The notes: generated from the sequence alone by a model not told the origin. A stretch of 64,000 nt of DNA from Solobacterium moorei (GCF_036323475.1 NZ_AP028934.1:744001-808000); one strand, 5' to 3'. Counted from the first letter of the stretch, positions 1-9,190 are shown. Made by a program: numbers and translations.

Positions 1-17
1 CAAGTTCAGTACTTTTT

Positions 18-46
18 ATAAAAAAAGAAGGCCATTTTAGACCTTC
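18..46 (-). terminator. Rho-independent terminator of the ABC transporter operon
   Basis: Read on the minus strand, GAAGGTC and GGCCTTC pair (7 bp, one G-T) around a 6-nt loop and are followed by seven T residues. It lies just after the stop of the ATPase gene and ends the minus-strand operon. Confidence 0.85.
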
Positions 47-54
47 GATTAAGT

Positions 55-1689
55 TTACTGAATTGTTACTGAACCAGAAGCGATGAGCTTTCCTGATTTT
101 CTATCATACAGAAGAATATCGTATGGAAGAATTGTGATATGAACCCGATCACCAATGACAAAGGATTGAGAACCAAAGATAACAGATGTAAGAAGATAGT
201 TATTGACGTTAAGCTTTAATGTTGACTCCATACCAGTAGGCATAGAGCCATCGACTGCTGCATCTAACTTACCATTTACATCGACTGTAATCTTTTCTGG
301 ACGGATACCTAAGATGAAGTCCTCATTTGTAATGATTACATCATCATCGCTGATATAGTCCTCATTAACTTTTTGGATGTGATATTTGAATACTTCATCT
401 TTATTTTCTTTTTCAACCTTAGTGCTAGATTTTTCATCAAGATCATTAGAATGTTTTTCTGCATCACGCTGTTCAAACCATTCTTGCATGTTGAATTTAT
501 GCTCTGGTGTAAAGACTGCTGTCTTATCATCTAATACTGTAAATGTAAATGTTCCATCTGAGTTCTGCTTTCCTTTTGCTTCTAAGAAGTTAATTGATGG
601 ATTTCCGACGAAGTCGGCACAGAATAGGTTATTTGGCTTATTATAGAGTGACAATGGATAATCATATTGTTGTAGTAAGCCATTATTCATTAAGCAGATC
701 TTTGTTGAAAGTGTCATTGCTTCCATTTGATCATGTGTAACGTATACAAATGTTGAACCAGTTTCTACATGCAATCTCTGTAATTCATAACGCATTTCTA
801 AGCGTAGCTTTGCATCAAGGTTAGATAATGGTTCATCCATAAATAGAACCTGTGGTTCAGGTGCTAAGGTACGAGCGATGGCAACACGCTGCTGTTGTCC
901 ACCGGAAAGTTCAGCTGGATAACGATCCATAAACATACCAATCTTTACGATTCTTGCAACACGATTTACTGATAAGTCGATTTCCTCATTGCTTAATCTA
1001 CGAATGATCGTTTTCGTTATACCATTCTCTACAACTTCAAATTTCTCATTTACAGTTTCGTTCTTAGCTTGATGTGCAGCAATTAATTTATTCTTTTTCT
1101 CTTCAAATTGTTGAATATACTTTTTAGCATCTTGTTCGATAGCATTTGATGAATGTAAGTTGAACTTGAAGATCTTTTCTGCTGTATGTTTTGAAATTGT
1201 ATAGGTATTGATCAGTTTTAGAAGAAGACGCTTCTTATCAATTTTACCTGCTTTTTCTCTACATTCTTCAAAGATTTGTGTGAGTTTATTTGTGTTTTGT
1301 AATGAACGAATGACATCACTGGTTGTTTTTAATTCTATGTCCATTACCGGAAGCTCTTCTTTGATGTTTTTTAATCCAAAGGAGATGTTGTCATAAACAG
1401 TCATGTTTGGCCATAACGCATAGTTTTGGAATAAGAATCCTACTTTACGTTTGTTTGGTGGAATATTAATTCCTTGGTCGGAGTCAAATACAATTTGATC
1501 ACCAATTTTAATCTGACCGCTTGTAGGTGTTTCTAGACCAGCAATCATACGTAGTGTTGTTGTTTTACCACAACCGGATGGTCCTAAGATCGTAATAAAT
1601 GAATTGTTTTCAATATGTAGGTTGAGGTTATCTACAGCATAGAATTTTCCCCAACGCTTTGTGATATTTGTTAGTTTGATTTCAGGCAT
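55..1689 (-). CDS. ABC transporter ATP-binding protein (FbpC/AfuC/MalK type) with a large insertion
   Basis: This is the cytoplasmic ATPase of a binding-protein-dependent importer, last gene of the operon with the permease and binding protein upstream. Seen in the 544 aa: Walker [10 protein letters not shown] at 36-44, Q-loop Q88, signature LSGGQ at 261-265, Walker B VLFMDEP at 281-287, H-loop H329, then a C-terminal OB/TOBE-like regulatory domain. Between Q-loop and signature there are about 170 residues where the family normally has about 50. The extra segment (about 108-230) is charged, helical-looking and partly coiled-coil-like. A second, acidic Lys/Glu-rich insertion lies near 405-450 in the C-terminal domain. 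The reading frame is open throughout, so this is not a frameshift artefact. The start is 11 nt after the permease stop, with an AGGAGG-type site. Iron, phosphonate and sugar-phosphate importers share this ATPase type, so the substrate is not fixed by this gene alone. Confidence 0.85.
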   Translation of the reverse strand: MPEIKLTNITKRWGKFYAVDNLNLHIENNSFITILGPSGCGKTTTLRMIAGLETPTSGQIKIGDQIVFDSDQGINIPPNKRKVGFLFQNYALWPNMTVYDNISFGLKNIKEELPVMDIELKTTSDVIRSLQNTNKLTQIFEECREKAGKIDKKRLLLKLINTYTISKHTAEKIFKFNLHSSNAIEQDAKKYIQQFEEKKNKLIAAHQAKNETVNEKFEVVENGITKTIIRRLSNEEIDLSVNRVARIVKIGMFMDRYPAELSGGQQQRVAIARTLAPEPQVLFMDEPLSNLDAKLRLEMRYELQRLHVETGSTFVYVTHDQMEAMTLSTKICLMNNGLLQQYDYPLSLYNKPNNLFCADFVGNPSINFLEAKGKQNSDGTFTFTVLDDKTAVFTPEHKFNMQEWFEQRDAEKHSNDLDEKSSTKVEKENKDEVFKYHIQKVNEDYISDDDVIITNEDFILGIRPEKITVDVNGKLDAAVDGSMPTGMESTLKLNVNNYLLTSVIFGSQSFVIGDRVHITILPYDILLYDRKSGKLIASGSVTIQ

Positions 1690-1700
1690 ATTTTTTCCTC

Positions 1701-3524
1701 CTAATTACCAATTCCTTCATCAAGGCTTGCACCAGTTAATTTATTTACAATCAAGTTTGAAAGCATGATTGTTACAATTAAGATCAGGTTGATTGCACTT
1801 GAGAAAGCATATAGTCCCATTTCATCAAAGTAATCTAATGTAGTTGATAAGATAAATCCTTGCGTACATAGTAATAAGAATAGTGATAACTCACGTAAGC
1901 AAGTCATGAATGGTAACATGAACCCACTGATGATAGAAGACTTTTGAATTGGGATGATAATGCGTGTCATACGTTTGATCCAAGGGATATCTTGGATGAT
2001 TGCGGCTTCTTCGATTTCTCCAGATAATTGCAACATAGAGTTTAATGCGTTACGACTTGCGAATGGAATGTATTTAATAACACCAACAATCACAAGTAAC
2101 GTATACGTATTAAATAAATTGATGTGTTTGTTTGAGAATAGAATGAAGAAGGCTGCGCCAACTGCAATACTTGGCATTAAGTATGGAAGGAATGCCATAC
2201 TATTTACATAACTAGCCCATTTGGAACGGCGTTTCTTTGAAACGGCATAACCAATTAATGTACCGATGATACCTGCAATCAGCGCACAAGCAATGGAGAC
2301 TAGGATTGTTCCTTTATAAGCATCCCAAATTGTGCTATTAAACAAGATACCACGCTGTCCATACATACCATTTTCGGTAATGTTTTCATTTGTAAGCCAC
2401 CATTTTGTTGTTAAATTTGCGAAGTTGCCTGTATATAGGAATGAGTAATCGCCAGGATTTGGCAGGAATGTTTCAAATGCAAACGAGATAATTGGGAAGA
2501 TACTTGTAAAGAATGTAATGATAACAAAGATAAACGCAACTAAATGTTTACCAATCTTACCTAAGTTGATCTTTGATATTTGTCCGGATTTACCAGTAAC
2601 AGTTGTATAGTTCTTTCTGCTCTTTAATGATGCTTGGTTGAGTGCGAGAATTGCCATACCAAAAATCATCATAAGAACTGCCAAGATAGATGCTTCACCA
2701 GTATATTTACTGTTGAGTGAAATATACTTGGTAGAAAGGGTAGTTAGATTTAGATAATGTGGAACGGGATAGGATCCCATTGCGCTACCAAATACGAGTA
2801 AGATTGTCGAAAGGATAGCTGGTTTAATCATTGGAATCGTGATGCGCGTTAAAATTTTATGTCGAGGTGTGTTTAGAATTGTTGCGGCTTCTTCTAGGTT
2901 TGCATCCATGTTCTTGAAGATACCACCGATCAAAATATATGCGAATGGAGCATAGTGTAATCCTAATACCATTGCACTAGGAAATAGCCCAACACACCAC
3001 CATAGTGGCATATTAATGCCGAATAGTGAGGCAAGTAATCCGTTTGATGTACCAGTAATCGCATTTGAATTAAATAAATGTTGCCATACAACCGCTAATG
3101 TCCACTGTGGCATAATATATGGGAAAATAAATATAGAACTAAGGTACTTTCTGCACTTCATATTTGTTCTTGTAACAAGGAAAGCAAATACGCCACCGAA
3201 TAAAATCGAAATTATGCATGTTAGAATGGCGAGTGCTAAGGTATTACCCATGGGTATCCAAAGATTTGTTTTTGCTAAATTACTTGTGAATAAATCAATG
3301 TAATTGATGAGAGTTAATCCGGATGTTTGCCCAGTTAGATGTTGATCAATTGTACCTGGGTGAATCTCGAATGTATCACGTATGATTGCCACAATAGGTG
3401 AGATTGTTGCAATCGTACATAAGATACCAAATATGAGTAGAATCACATTAAATGGTTGCGTGAAATAGGTTTTAATCTTATTAAAGAAAATCGCATTGCG
3501 TTTTTTCGAAATTGTTGTATCCAA
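1701..3524 (-). CDS. Two-domain ABC transporter permease (FbpB/AfuB-like)
   Basis: This is the membrane channel of the importer: two fused permease halves, each with about six membrane segments, as in FbpB and AfuB. EAA-type loops that contact the ATPase are visible in both halves (EEAATILNTPRHKILTRI and EEAAIIQDIPWIKRMTRI). I place the start at a TTG at 3524 (607 aa). It has AAGGAG 7 nt upstream, while the longer reading from an ATG at 3560 begins inside a terminator-like hairpin and has no ribosome site. The ATPase gene follows after 11 nt. Family and role are secure; the substrate is inferred only from the neighbours. Confidence 0.87.
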   Translation of the reverse strand: MDTTISKKRNAIFFNKIKTYFTQPFNVILLIFGILCTIATISPIVAIIRDTFEIHPGTIDQHLTGQTSGLTLINYIDLFTSNLAKTNLWIPMGNTLALAILTCIISILFGGVFAFLVTRTNMKCRKYLSSIFIFPYIMPQWTLAVVWQHLFNSNAITGTSNGLLASLFGINMPLWWCVGLFPSAMVLGLHYAPFAYILIGGIFKNMDANLEEAATILNTPRHKILTRITIPMIKPAILSTILLVFGSAMGSYPVPHYLNLTTLSTKYISLNSKYTGEASILAVLMMIFGMAILALNQASLKSRKNYTTVTGKSGQISKINLGKIGKHLVAFIFVIITFFTSIFPIISFAFETFLPNPGDYSFLYTGNFANLTTKWWLTNENITENGMYGQRGILFNSTIWDAYKGTILVSIACALIAGIIGTLIGYAVSKKRRSKWASYVNSMAFLPYLMPSIAVGAAFFILFSNKHINLFNTYTLLVIVGVIKYIPFASRNALNSMLQLSGEIEEAAIIQDIPWIKRMTRIIIPIQKSSIISGFMLPFMTCLRELSLFLLLCTQGFILSTTLDYFDEMGLYAFSSAINLILIVTIMLSNLIVNKLTGASLDEGIGN

Positions 3525-3539
3525 GTTGTTTCTCCTTTC

Positions 3540-3578
3540 AAAAAAATGGAAGGCACCCAACTACCACGTAGGGTGCCT
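3540..3578 (-). terminator. Intercistronic terminator/attenuator between binding protein and permease
   Basis: A perfect 8-bp stem (AGGCACCC/GGGTGCCT, 12-nt loop) is followed on the minus strand by TCCATTTTTTT. It sits inside the operon, between the binding-protein stop and the permease TTG start. Partial termination here would give an excess of binding protein over membrane components, a common arrangement in ABC operons. Confidence 0.7.
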
Positions 3579-3594
3579 CATGATAACTGTGAGT

Positions 3595-4953
3595 TTATTT
3601 AGAAGTATTACCGTTAAATTTATCTAGTGTTTCAATCCAAGAACCAACAGTGAATGCTACTGAAGCACAGTATTCAGGATCTTCTAATACGAGATGACCT
3701 TTTGTTGTCCACCAATCATAACCACGGTCGTCCTTTGATGGGAACTTATCCACACCATCAACGTATCCGCCTTGTGCATGATTGAATGTCTTTTCTGTTG
3801 CAGTCATAACATCTGGATTTGAGGAATAGCCACCCATATCTTTACCCCAAGCACTGAAGCCTTTTTCTGTACATGTCATGTATGCGATAAATGCAGCAGC
3901 AGTCCATGGGAGTGGACTATTCTTTGTTAAGAAGAGGTAATGGCAATATCCGAATCCACCAATTCCTTGATATCCATCTTCATATGCAGCAACCTTAATG
4001 TTATTTACAGAAGTTTCTGAAGATTCTTCGATAGAACGTAATTTGGAATATACCAATAATCCACATTGGTCAGTTGCAGATGCGGATGTTAGGGTTGTAC
4101 AAATTGGTCCATCATCTGTTTGCGCATTGTATCCATTTACCCAAAGTTTGATCCAAGCTAAAGCATATTTACCATTTTCACCTAAGTTAAAGCTTTCAGC
4201 ATCTTTCGCAACTTCATCAATTGTTGGTTGGAATTCTGCTTTTGCGTCTGCTGGTAGCTTATCGAAAGCAGCCTTTAATTCACTTGCATATTTATCTTGT
4301 GTCAACATATACAGGAAATTCTTGCCGACGATTTCCGAGTCGATATCCATGAATAGTGGATGTGTATCCTTACGTACGAAATCCCAGCAGTTTGCAAATT
4401 TTTTGGAGCCTGTGGAGTTGTACATAAATACTTTATTTAGTGTTTGTAATGGTAGGAATCCCTTGTAGTCACTATCTTTTACACCATTTGCATCTGCCCA
4501 TTCCTTTGGAATGAATGTTTTTAGGATACCAGTTTGATTCATCTTTGACTCAATCTGGTTACCATCCTGAATCAAAGTCATTGCGAATGTTCCCTGATCC
4601 TTTAAAGAGTCAGCTTGTAACTGCTCAAAAATCTTATTGTTCTTTGGCTGCTGCCATTCGAAATCTAATTTGTAACTAGGATCGATTGTCTGCAAATATT
4701 CGATGAATAATGGCAGTGCAGATTTACCGCGGCTAGAGTTACCTAAGCCAAAGAATGTTTTGCCGTTTGATTCTTCGATTGCTTTCTTTCCAAGCTCTTC
4801 GAGTGACATTGTCTGTGCTTCTGCGATGATTTTGTCTATTTCAGACTGATTGGCTGTATCGTTTGTGGAAGTGTTAGTTCCTTTTCCTCCGCATCCAACC
4901 AATGATGCGGCCAGTACTACAGAGAGTACTGATGATAAAAAACGCTTACTCAT
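3595..4953 (-). CDS. Extracellular solute-binding lipoprotein of the ABC importer
   Basis: A 452-aa lipoprotein that captures the substrate outside the cell. The N-terminus has a short Lys/Arg region, a hydrophobic stretch and the lipobox LVGC with the lipidated Cys at 21, followed by a Gly/Thr/Asn linker. The rest has the size and look of the family 1/AfuA-type solute-binding proteins (two-lobed fold). It is first in its transcription unit, has GGAGG 8 nt before the ATG, and is preceded by a promoter overlapped by a cre site. The permease and ATPase follow on the same strand, and a sensor trio lies immediately upstream. The ligand cannot be read from the sequence; a sugar phosphate is the favoured inference from context, with iron or polyamine as alternatives. 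Confidence 0.85.
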   Translation of the reverse strand: MSKRFLSSVLSVVLAASLVGCGGKGTNTSTNDTANQSEIDKIIAEAQTMSLEELGKKAIEESNGKTFFGLGNSSRGKSALPLFIEYLQTIDPSYKLDFEWQQPKNNKIFEQLQADSLKDQGTFAMTLIQDGNQIESKMNQTGILKTFIPKEWADANGVKDSDYKGFLPLQTLNKVFMYNSTGSKKFANCWDFVRKDTHPLFMDIDSEIVGKNFLYMLTQDKYASELKAAFDKLPADAKAEFQPTIDEVAKDAESFNLGENGKYALAWIKLWVNGYNAQTDDGPICTTLTSASATDQCGLLVYSKLRSIEESSETSVNNIKVAAYEDGYQGIGGFGYCHYLFLTKNSPLPWTAAAFIAYMTCTEKGFSAWGKDMGGYSSNPDVMTATEKTFNHAQGGYVDGVDKFPSKDDRGYDWWTTKGHLVLEDPEYCASVAFTVGSWIETLDKFNGNTSK

Positions 4954-4985
4954 TATTTTCCCTCCTAATGAATGAATCTATTCAT

Positions 4986-5014
4986 ATTATAAGAGAGAAT
5001 GTAAGCGCTTTAAA
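4986..5014 (-). promoter_or_regulatory. Promoter of the ABC importer operon with overlapping cre (CcpA) site
   Basis: On the minus strand a -10 TATAAT (4986-4991) lies 17 nt from a -35-like TTTAAA (5009-5014). A cre-like 14-mer, TGTAAGCGCTTTAA (plus-strand 5000-5013), matches the TGWAARCGYTWWCW consensus at all but one position and covers the -35 and spacer. This predicts carbon catabolite repression by CcpA. Confidence 0.65.
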
Positions 5015-5050
5015 TTAAAGAAAAATGATATTTTTTGTAAATTTCTGATA

Positions 5051-5776
5051 TTAGAGATTTTGATTTTGATATTCGCTAGGTGTTATTCCATAGCGCTTTT
5101 TGAAAAGGGACGAGAAATAAGCAACGGATGTATAACCTGTTTGTTCAGCAGCCTCGCTGATTCTGCAGTTATGTTTGCAAAGCAGGTTCTTAGCTTTTTC
5201 TAATCGTATACTCGTAATATATCCAGCAAGGGTGTAGCTTGTTTCCTTATGGAATAGACGTGAGATATGTCCTTCACTAATTTCTAAATGAGAAGCTATC
5301 TCATAAATAGATAAATTAGGGTTTACATAATTTTGTTCGATATATTCAATTGCCTTTTTAACATAACGATTCGTGTCATTGATTGCTTGTGGAGTTTTTG
5401 TTTTTACAAGTTTAGGGATAATTTTTTGTACACTTGTTTCGATGGTTCCATCTTCAAATGGTTTTAAGATGTAGTCTGCAGCGTATAATCGTAATGCATC
5501 ACGAGCATAGTCAAACTCACTATATGCTGTTAGGAAGATGATTTGAACATCACTACCTTGATCGCGTAATCGCTGTAACATTTCAATACCATTACACATT
5601 GGCATATTGATATCAGATATAATTAAATCAGGTGATGTTTCTTGGTATTTTTCGAGTGCTTGTAGACCATCTTTGGCAACTGCGCAGACTGTAAAATCAA
5701 GTGAATCCCAATTGATATCATGAACTATTCCTTCTCTAGCAAATGGTTCGTCATCAACAATCATTACTTTGTACAT
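5051..5776 (-). CDS. Response regulator, YesN/AraC type (HptR-like)
   Basis: A 241-aa DNA-binding response regulator. The receiver domain (1-120) shows the acidic pair D8/D9, phospho-acceptor D55 in LIISDINMP, T83 and K105 in ILKPF. An AraC-type double helix-turn-helix fills about 140-241 (SEGHISRLFHK, AAEQTGYTSVAYFSSLFKKRYGITP). It overlaps the kinase gene by 13 nt, so the two are translationally coupled, and it most likely activates the importer operon whose promoter begins about 100 nt downstream. In Staphylococcus the same architecture is HptR of the HptRSA hexose-phosphate sensor; that assignment is by analogy. Confidence 0.9.
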   Translation of the reverse strand: MYKVMIVDDEPFAREGIVHDINWDSLDFTVCAVAKDGLQALEKYQETSPDLIISDINMPMCNGIEMLQRLRDQGSDVQIIFLTAYSEFDYARDALRLYAADYILKPFEDGTIETSVQKIIPKLVKTKTPQAINDTNRYVKKAIEYIEQNYVNPNLSIYEIASHLEISEGHISRLFHKETSYTLAGYITSIRLEKAKNLLCKHNCRISEAAEQTGYTSVAYFSSLFKKRYGITPSEYQNQNL

Positions 5777-7458
5777 GACGCCTCCTTATATGGCAGTGTT
5801 ATTTGTATTAAAGTTCCACCTTCTTCAAGACGCTGTGCGTGAAGGCCAGAATTTACACCATAGTGTAAACGTAAGATAGAATCAACATTATACATCCCAA
5901 TATGACCATCAATTTGTTTCCATTGATGTGTGTTAATAAACTTCATCATCTCGTCATCAATACCGATACCATTATCCTGTACAGATAAGATGATTGCATC
6001 ATTATTCTTGGATGCAAAGACCTTAATGATACCTGTCTCTTTCATACGTAGGCCATGAATAATAGCATTCTCTACTAATGGTTGAATAATCAGCTTAGGG
6101 ATTTTATAGGATAGTAAATCCTTTGGACAATCGAATAGGAATTGATATTTTCCCTGAAAGCGAATGTTTTGAATTTCACCATAATCAGAACAAATTTGGA
6201 ACTCTTCTCCGATTGTTATGAATTGCTCTTTCACGATGGATGTTCGTAATATGCGTGCAAGTTTTTGTGAAAGCTGAGAAATTGGTTCGACTTTAGCACT
6301 TTTTGCCATCCACTTGATTGTATCCAATGTGTTATATAGAAAGTGGGGATTGAGTTGCGCTTGCATCATTGCAATCTGTATATCAGCTAATTTTCTTTGC
6401 GTTTCTATCTTTTGTTCTAAGAAGTTAGAAAGCTCTTGTGTCATAACATTGAAATTTTGAGATAATACTCCAAATTCATCGTTGCGTAATACAGGAATTG
6501 AAGTATCTAGTTTTCCTTCTTGCACTTGTTTCATTGCTTGATTCATTTGGTTAATTGGTTGTGTAAATGAGGTTGTTGTCTTTTGAGCAACGATAATACA
6601 AACGATAAAACTCAGCACTGCAAGAAGGCCGACCATCAGATACATCCGATTCATCATGGATGAACTGAGTACTTTTGGATGAACGACAATCTGTTTGAAA
6701 CCTGTATTTTCAATATTTTGAATTGTAATGTAGTAATCGTTGAAATAATCATCGTATTTTGAATTAGAAATCCATGCATAATGTAATTTGTCAAAAATAC
6801 CGGAAGTTTCCAAGATAGAGTTTATATAAATAGGCTCATTTTCCTTACTGATAATCCCAAATCCTTCGTCATTAGATAGTTGATTACTAAATAGATATGT
6901 GAAATCTTGGCTATGGATAGAAGAGACAATATAACCAATCGTGTCGTTGTTATTTTGAATTTTTGTTGCGATATTTAAAACGATTTGATTATCTTCACTA
7001 TTAACTTGTTTGATGATATCTATTGAAGAATGATTTAATGCATGTAAGATTCCCCAGTAAGTCGGACGGTTTGCAAGCTGGCATGTTGCATACATACAAT
7101 TGCCATTCTGATCATAAATAGAGAATGTTGCATAATTTCGATAGGGATTGGTTATCTGATAAAGTGTATTATATATGGATTCACTATCTGATGAACTTAG
7201 AAATTCTTGGTGCGATGATAATGTAGAAAGTGTTTTATCAATTCCATCTAAAAATGATTGGAAGCTGGCACTGATTTCTTTTGTTTCACTTTTAACAGTA
7301 GCTTCATACGTATTAAATGTCATAGCTTGGAACAAGAAAATCATACAAAAGCCACATAATACGATTGGCACAGCCGAAATTGCAATAAAACGATTGAGTA
7401 GGCGGGTATGGACTGAATGCCTTTTTTCTATTTGTTTATTTTGGTAGAAATGTCCCAT
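5764..7458 (-). CDS. Sensor histidine kinase, YesM/LytS type (HptS-like)
   Basis: A 564-aa membrane kinase. It has an N-terminal membrane segment (about 24-46), an extracellular sensor region of about 220 residues, a second membrane segment (about 272-291), a HAMP-like linker, then a His_kinase domain with H372 in QLNPHFLYNTL and an HATPase domain (N-box in IIQPLVENAIIHG, G-box DNGIGI). This family autophosphorylates at the PHFLYN histidine and passes phosphate to a YesN-type regulator, encoded directly downstream with overlap. The upstream binding lipoprotein overlaps its start by 31 nt, suggesting that it presents the ligand to the sensor domain, as in the HptA-HptS pair. Confidence 0.9.
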   Translation of the reverse strand: MGHFYQNKQIEKRHSVHTRLLNRFIAISAVPIVLCGFCMIFLFQAMTFNTYEATVKSETKEISASFQSFLDGIDKTLSTLSSHQEFLSSSDSESIYNTLYQITNPYRNYATFSIYDQNGNCMYATCQLANRPTYWGILHALNHSSIDIIKQVNSEDNQIVLNIATKIQNNNDTIGYIVSSIHSQDFTYLFSNQLSNDEGFGIISKENEPIYINSILETSGIFDKLHYAWISNSKYDDYFNDYYITIQNIENTGFKQIVVHPKVLSSSMMNRMYLMVGLLAVLSFIVCIIVAQKTTTSFTQPINQMNQAMKQVQEGKLDTSIPVLRNDEFGVLSQNFNVMTQELSNFLEQKIETQRKLADIQIAMMQAQLNPHFLYNTLDTIKWMAKSAKVEPISQLSQKLARILRTSIVKEQFITIGEEFQICSDYGEIQNIRFQGKYQFLFDCPKDLLSYKIPKLIIQPLVENAIIHGLRMKETGIIKVFASKNNDAIILSVQDNGIGIDDEMMKFINTHQWKQIDGHIGMYNVDSILRLHYGVNSGLHAQRLEEGGTLIQITLPYKEASCTK

Positions 7459-8420
7459 AATTGTAGTATTTCCTCCTGCCTAAAATTTGACCATGGCACA
7501 AGATTTTGATAATCTGCGAGGTCAGTTAGTGCCGTGAGTTGATTGATATCTTGTCTTACGCTACGTCGGTACATCGTTGATGATAAGAATTGTTGTGCAT
7601 CTTTACTGATTGTAAAGTCGATAAATTTTTTTGCATTTTCTGCATTCTTTGCATTTTTCACTAGAAAACTACCATCTGATATAACGAAGAGATAATCAGG
7701 ATAAACCATTGTAATATTTGTGTCTGTTAATATTGCCTTCTTTGCGGTTTCTTCCAAAGTAATACCAATTAGTCTTGTTCCGGTACTAATCTCACGAATG
7801 ACGTCACCACTTCCACTAGCTACATGACCATCCAACTGTTGATAAAATTTATCGATGTATGTAGGGTCATTCAACGTCATGAATGCATTTAAGATAGAGA
7901 TGCTTGTGCCAGAAGTATGTGGATCAGCAAACGATATTTTTCCTTTCCATGATTCATCACAAAAATCAGACCATTTTTGTGGAGCACGTTGGTTATTGAC
8001 TAGTTTATTATTATAGATAAAAACAAGAGGAAGTTGGGAAAAGAAGGTGTAGCTGTCATGATGTTCTAAATATCGAAAATCAAGAGAAGAACTTTCACTG
8101 GCTACATAAGGTTCAATATAGTCGTTATAATATGTATAGTTTTGAATATCGCCACCAAACATGACATCTGCTTCTTCTCCGTTTTTTATTTTTTCCAACA
8201 TTTCTGTGGTACCACCAGCTTGAACTTCAACACTGATACCTGTTCGTAACTCGAATTCTTTGATAATTGGTGCATATACTTCAGACTTATGACTTGTAAA
8301 AACAATGAGTCTGTTTGTTGGTGGAATTGGATTTGTGTCATGCTTTGTAAAGTGTGCACAACCGGTCAATAGAGAAAGTGATAGAATGCCTGCAAGTAAT
8401 TTTGAATTAATCTTTGACAT
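7428..8420 (-). CDS. Solute-binding lipoprotein linked to a two-component system (HptA/AfuA-like)
   Basis: A 330-aa lipoprotein (lipobox LLTGC, Cys at 21) of the iron/AfuA-type binding family: VFTSHKSEVYAPIIKEFELRTGISVEVQAGGTTEML is typical of the N-lobe, cut here only by my quotation of its start. Its 3' end overlaps the kinase start by 31 nt, and its own start overlaps the phosphatase by 14 nt. Because the transport operon has its own binding protein, this one probably serves as an extracellular sensor rather than for uptake. The S. aureus HptA protein, which senses hexose phosphate, is the closest architectural parallel. Confidence 0.85.
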   Translation of the reverse strand: MSKINSKLLAGILSLSLLTGCAHFTKHDTNPIPPTNRLIVFTSHKSEVYAPIIKEFELRTGISVEVQAGGTTEMLEKIKNGEEADVMFGGDIQNYTYYNDYIEPYVASESSSLDFRYLEHHDSYTFFSQLPLVFIYNNKLVNNQRAPQKWSDFCDESWKGKISFADPHTSGTSISILNAFMTLNDPTYIDKFYQQLDGHVASGSGDVIREISTGTRLIGITLEETAKKAILTDTNITMVYPDYLFVISDGSFLVKNAKNAENAKKFIDFTISKDAQQFLSSTMYRRSVRQDINQLTALTDLADYQNLVPWSNFRQEEILQLWDISTKINK

Positions 8421-9036
8421 GTCGATTTATATACTCCGCTTGACTTAACGGTCCTTCGACTAAGGAGAAGCTTCCATCTACATCTTTAAAAACAGCAATT
8501 CCACCATTTCCAATTAAGCATTCGCGATGAAGAAGTTCATTTGGAATATTATCTTTCATTAGACTAAATAATAGATGTCTAAAGTATGCACCATGAGAAA
8601 CTAGAAGAATTCTATCTTGATCGTAACTAAGTCCATGTAACTCACGAAAAGCATTTTGAATACGTTGTCGGACCATTGTTGGGTTTTCACCACCCAAATC
8701 ATCAAAAAGATCATTTGAAAAACGATATTGATATTCTGGGTCACTCTCATTTTTAATATGTCCATCCCACGAGCCATAACTGAATTCACGTAGTGGCTCA
8801 AAGATCTTTGCATGCATGTGATGCGGCTCTAAGATTATCTCTGCTGTTTGAATTGTTCTTGGCAAAGGGGAGGTATATGCGGAATTGAAGAATTCGTTTC
8901 TTAAGGCTTCTGTTGTTTGTGCAATCTGTTCAATCCCTTTGCAAGTAAGCGGTGAATCTGTAATTCCTTGCATACGGTTTTCCAAATTAAATACTGTCTC
9001 TCCGTGTCGCACATAATAGTAGTAAATTGTCTTCAT
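8407..9036 (-). CDS. Histidine phosphatase family protein (phosphoglycerate mutase-like)
   Basis: A 209-aa cytoplasmic phosphatase of the branch-1 histidine phosphatase superfamily. The catalytic signature YYVRHGETVFN is at about 7-17, a second Arg lies in SPLPRTIQTAE, the Glu of the active site in LREFSYGSWDG, and the second His in LLVSHGAYFRHLL. Many such proteins are not mutases but hydrolyse small phosphoesters. It is the first gene of the sensor operon, with AGGAG 8 nt before the ATG. In a locus that may sense and import sugar phosphates, a phosphatase acting on the imported ester would make sense; this is inference. Confidence 0.85.
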   Translation of the reverse strand: MKTIYYYYVRHGETVFNLENRMQGITDSPLTCKGIEQIAQTTEALRNEFFNSAYTSPLPRTIQTAEIILEPHHMHAKIFEPLREFSYGSWDGHIKNESDPEYQYRFSNDLFDDLGGENPTMVRQRIQNAFRELHGLSYDQDRILLVSHGAYFRHLLFSLMKDNIPNELLHRECLIGNGGIAVFKDVDGSFSLVEGPLSQAEYINRHVKD

Positions 9037-9059
9037 AATGAACTCCTAAATTTAAGTTC

Positions 9060-9088
9060 ATTATAGACTGAATTAGTAGAAATGTTAA
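9060..9088 (-). promoter_or_regulatory. Promoter of the phosphatase-sensor operon
   Basis: On the minus strand TTAACA (9083-9088) and TATAAT (9060-9065) are separated by 17 nt, about 25 nt upstream of the phosphatase ATG. It faces away from the hydrogenase gene. Confidence 0.7.
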
Positions 9089-9190
9089 ACCTGAAACGTT
9101 GTATGGCATGGTGATAAATTGCTACGCTTAGAATTGTTTTTTTCGCTAAATAATGGTAAATTCAAAATGGTGAATAGAGGAGAGAAATTC

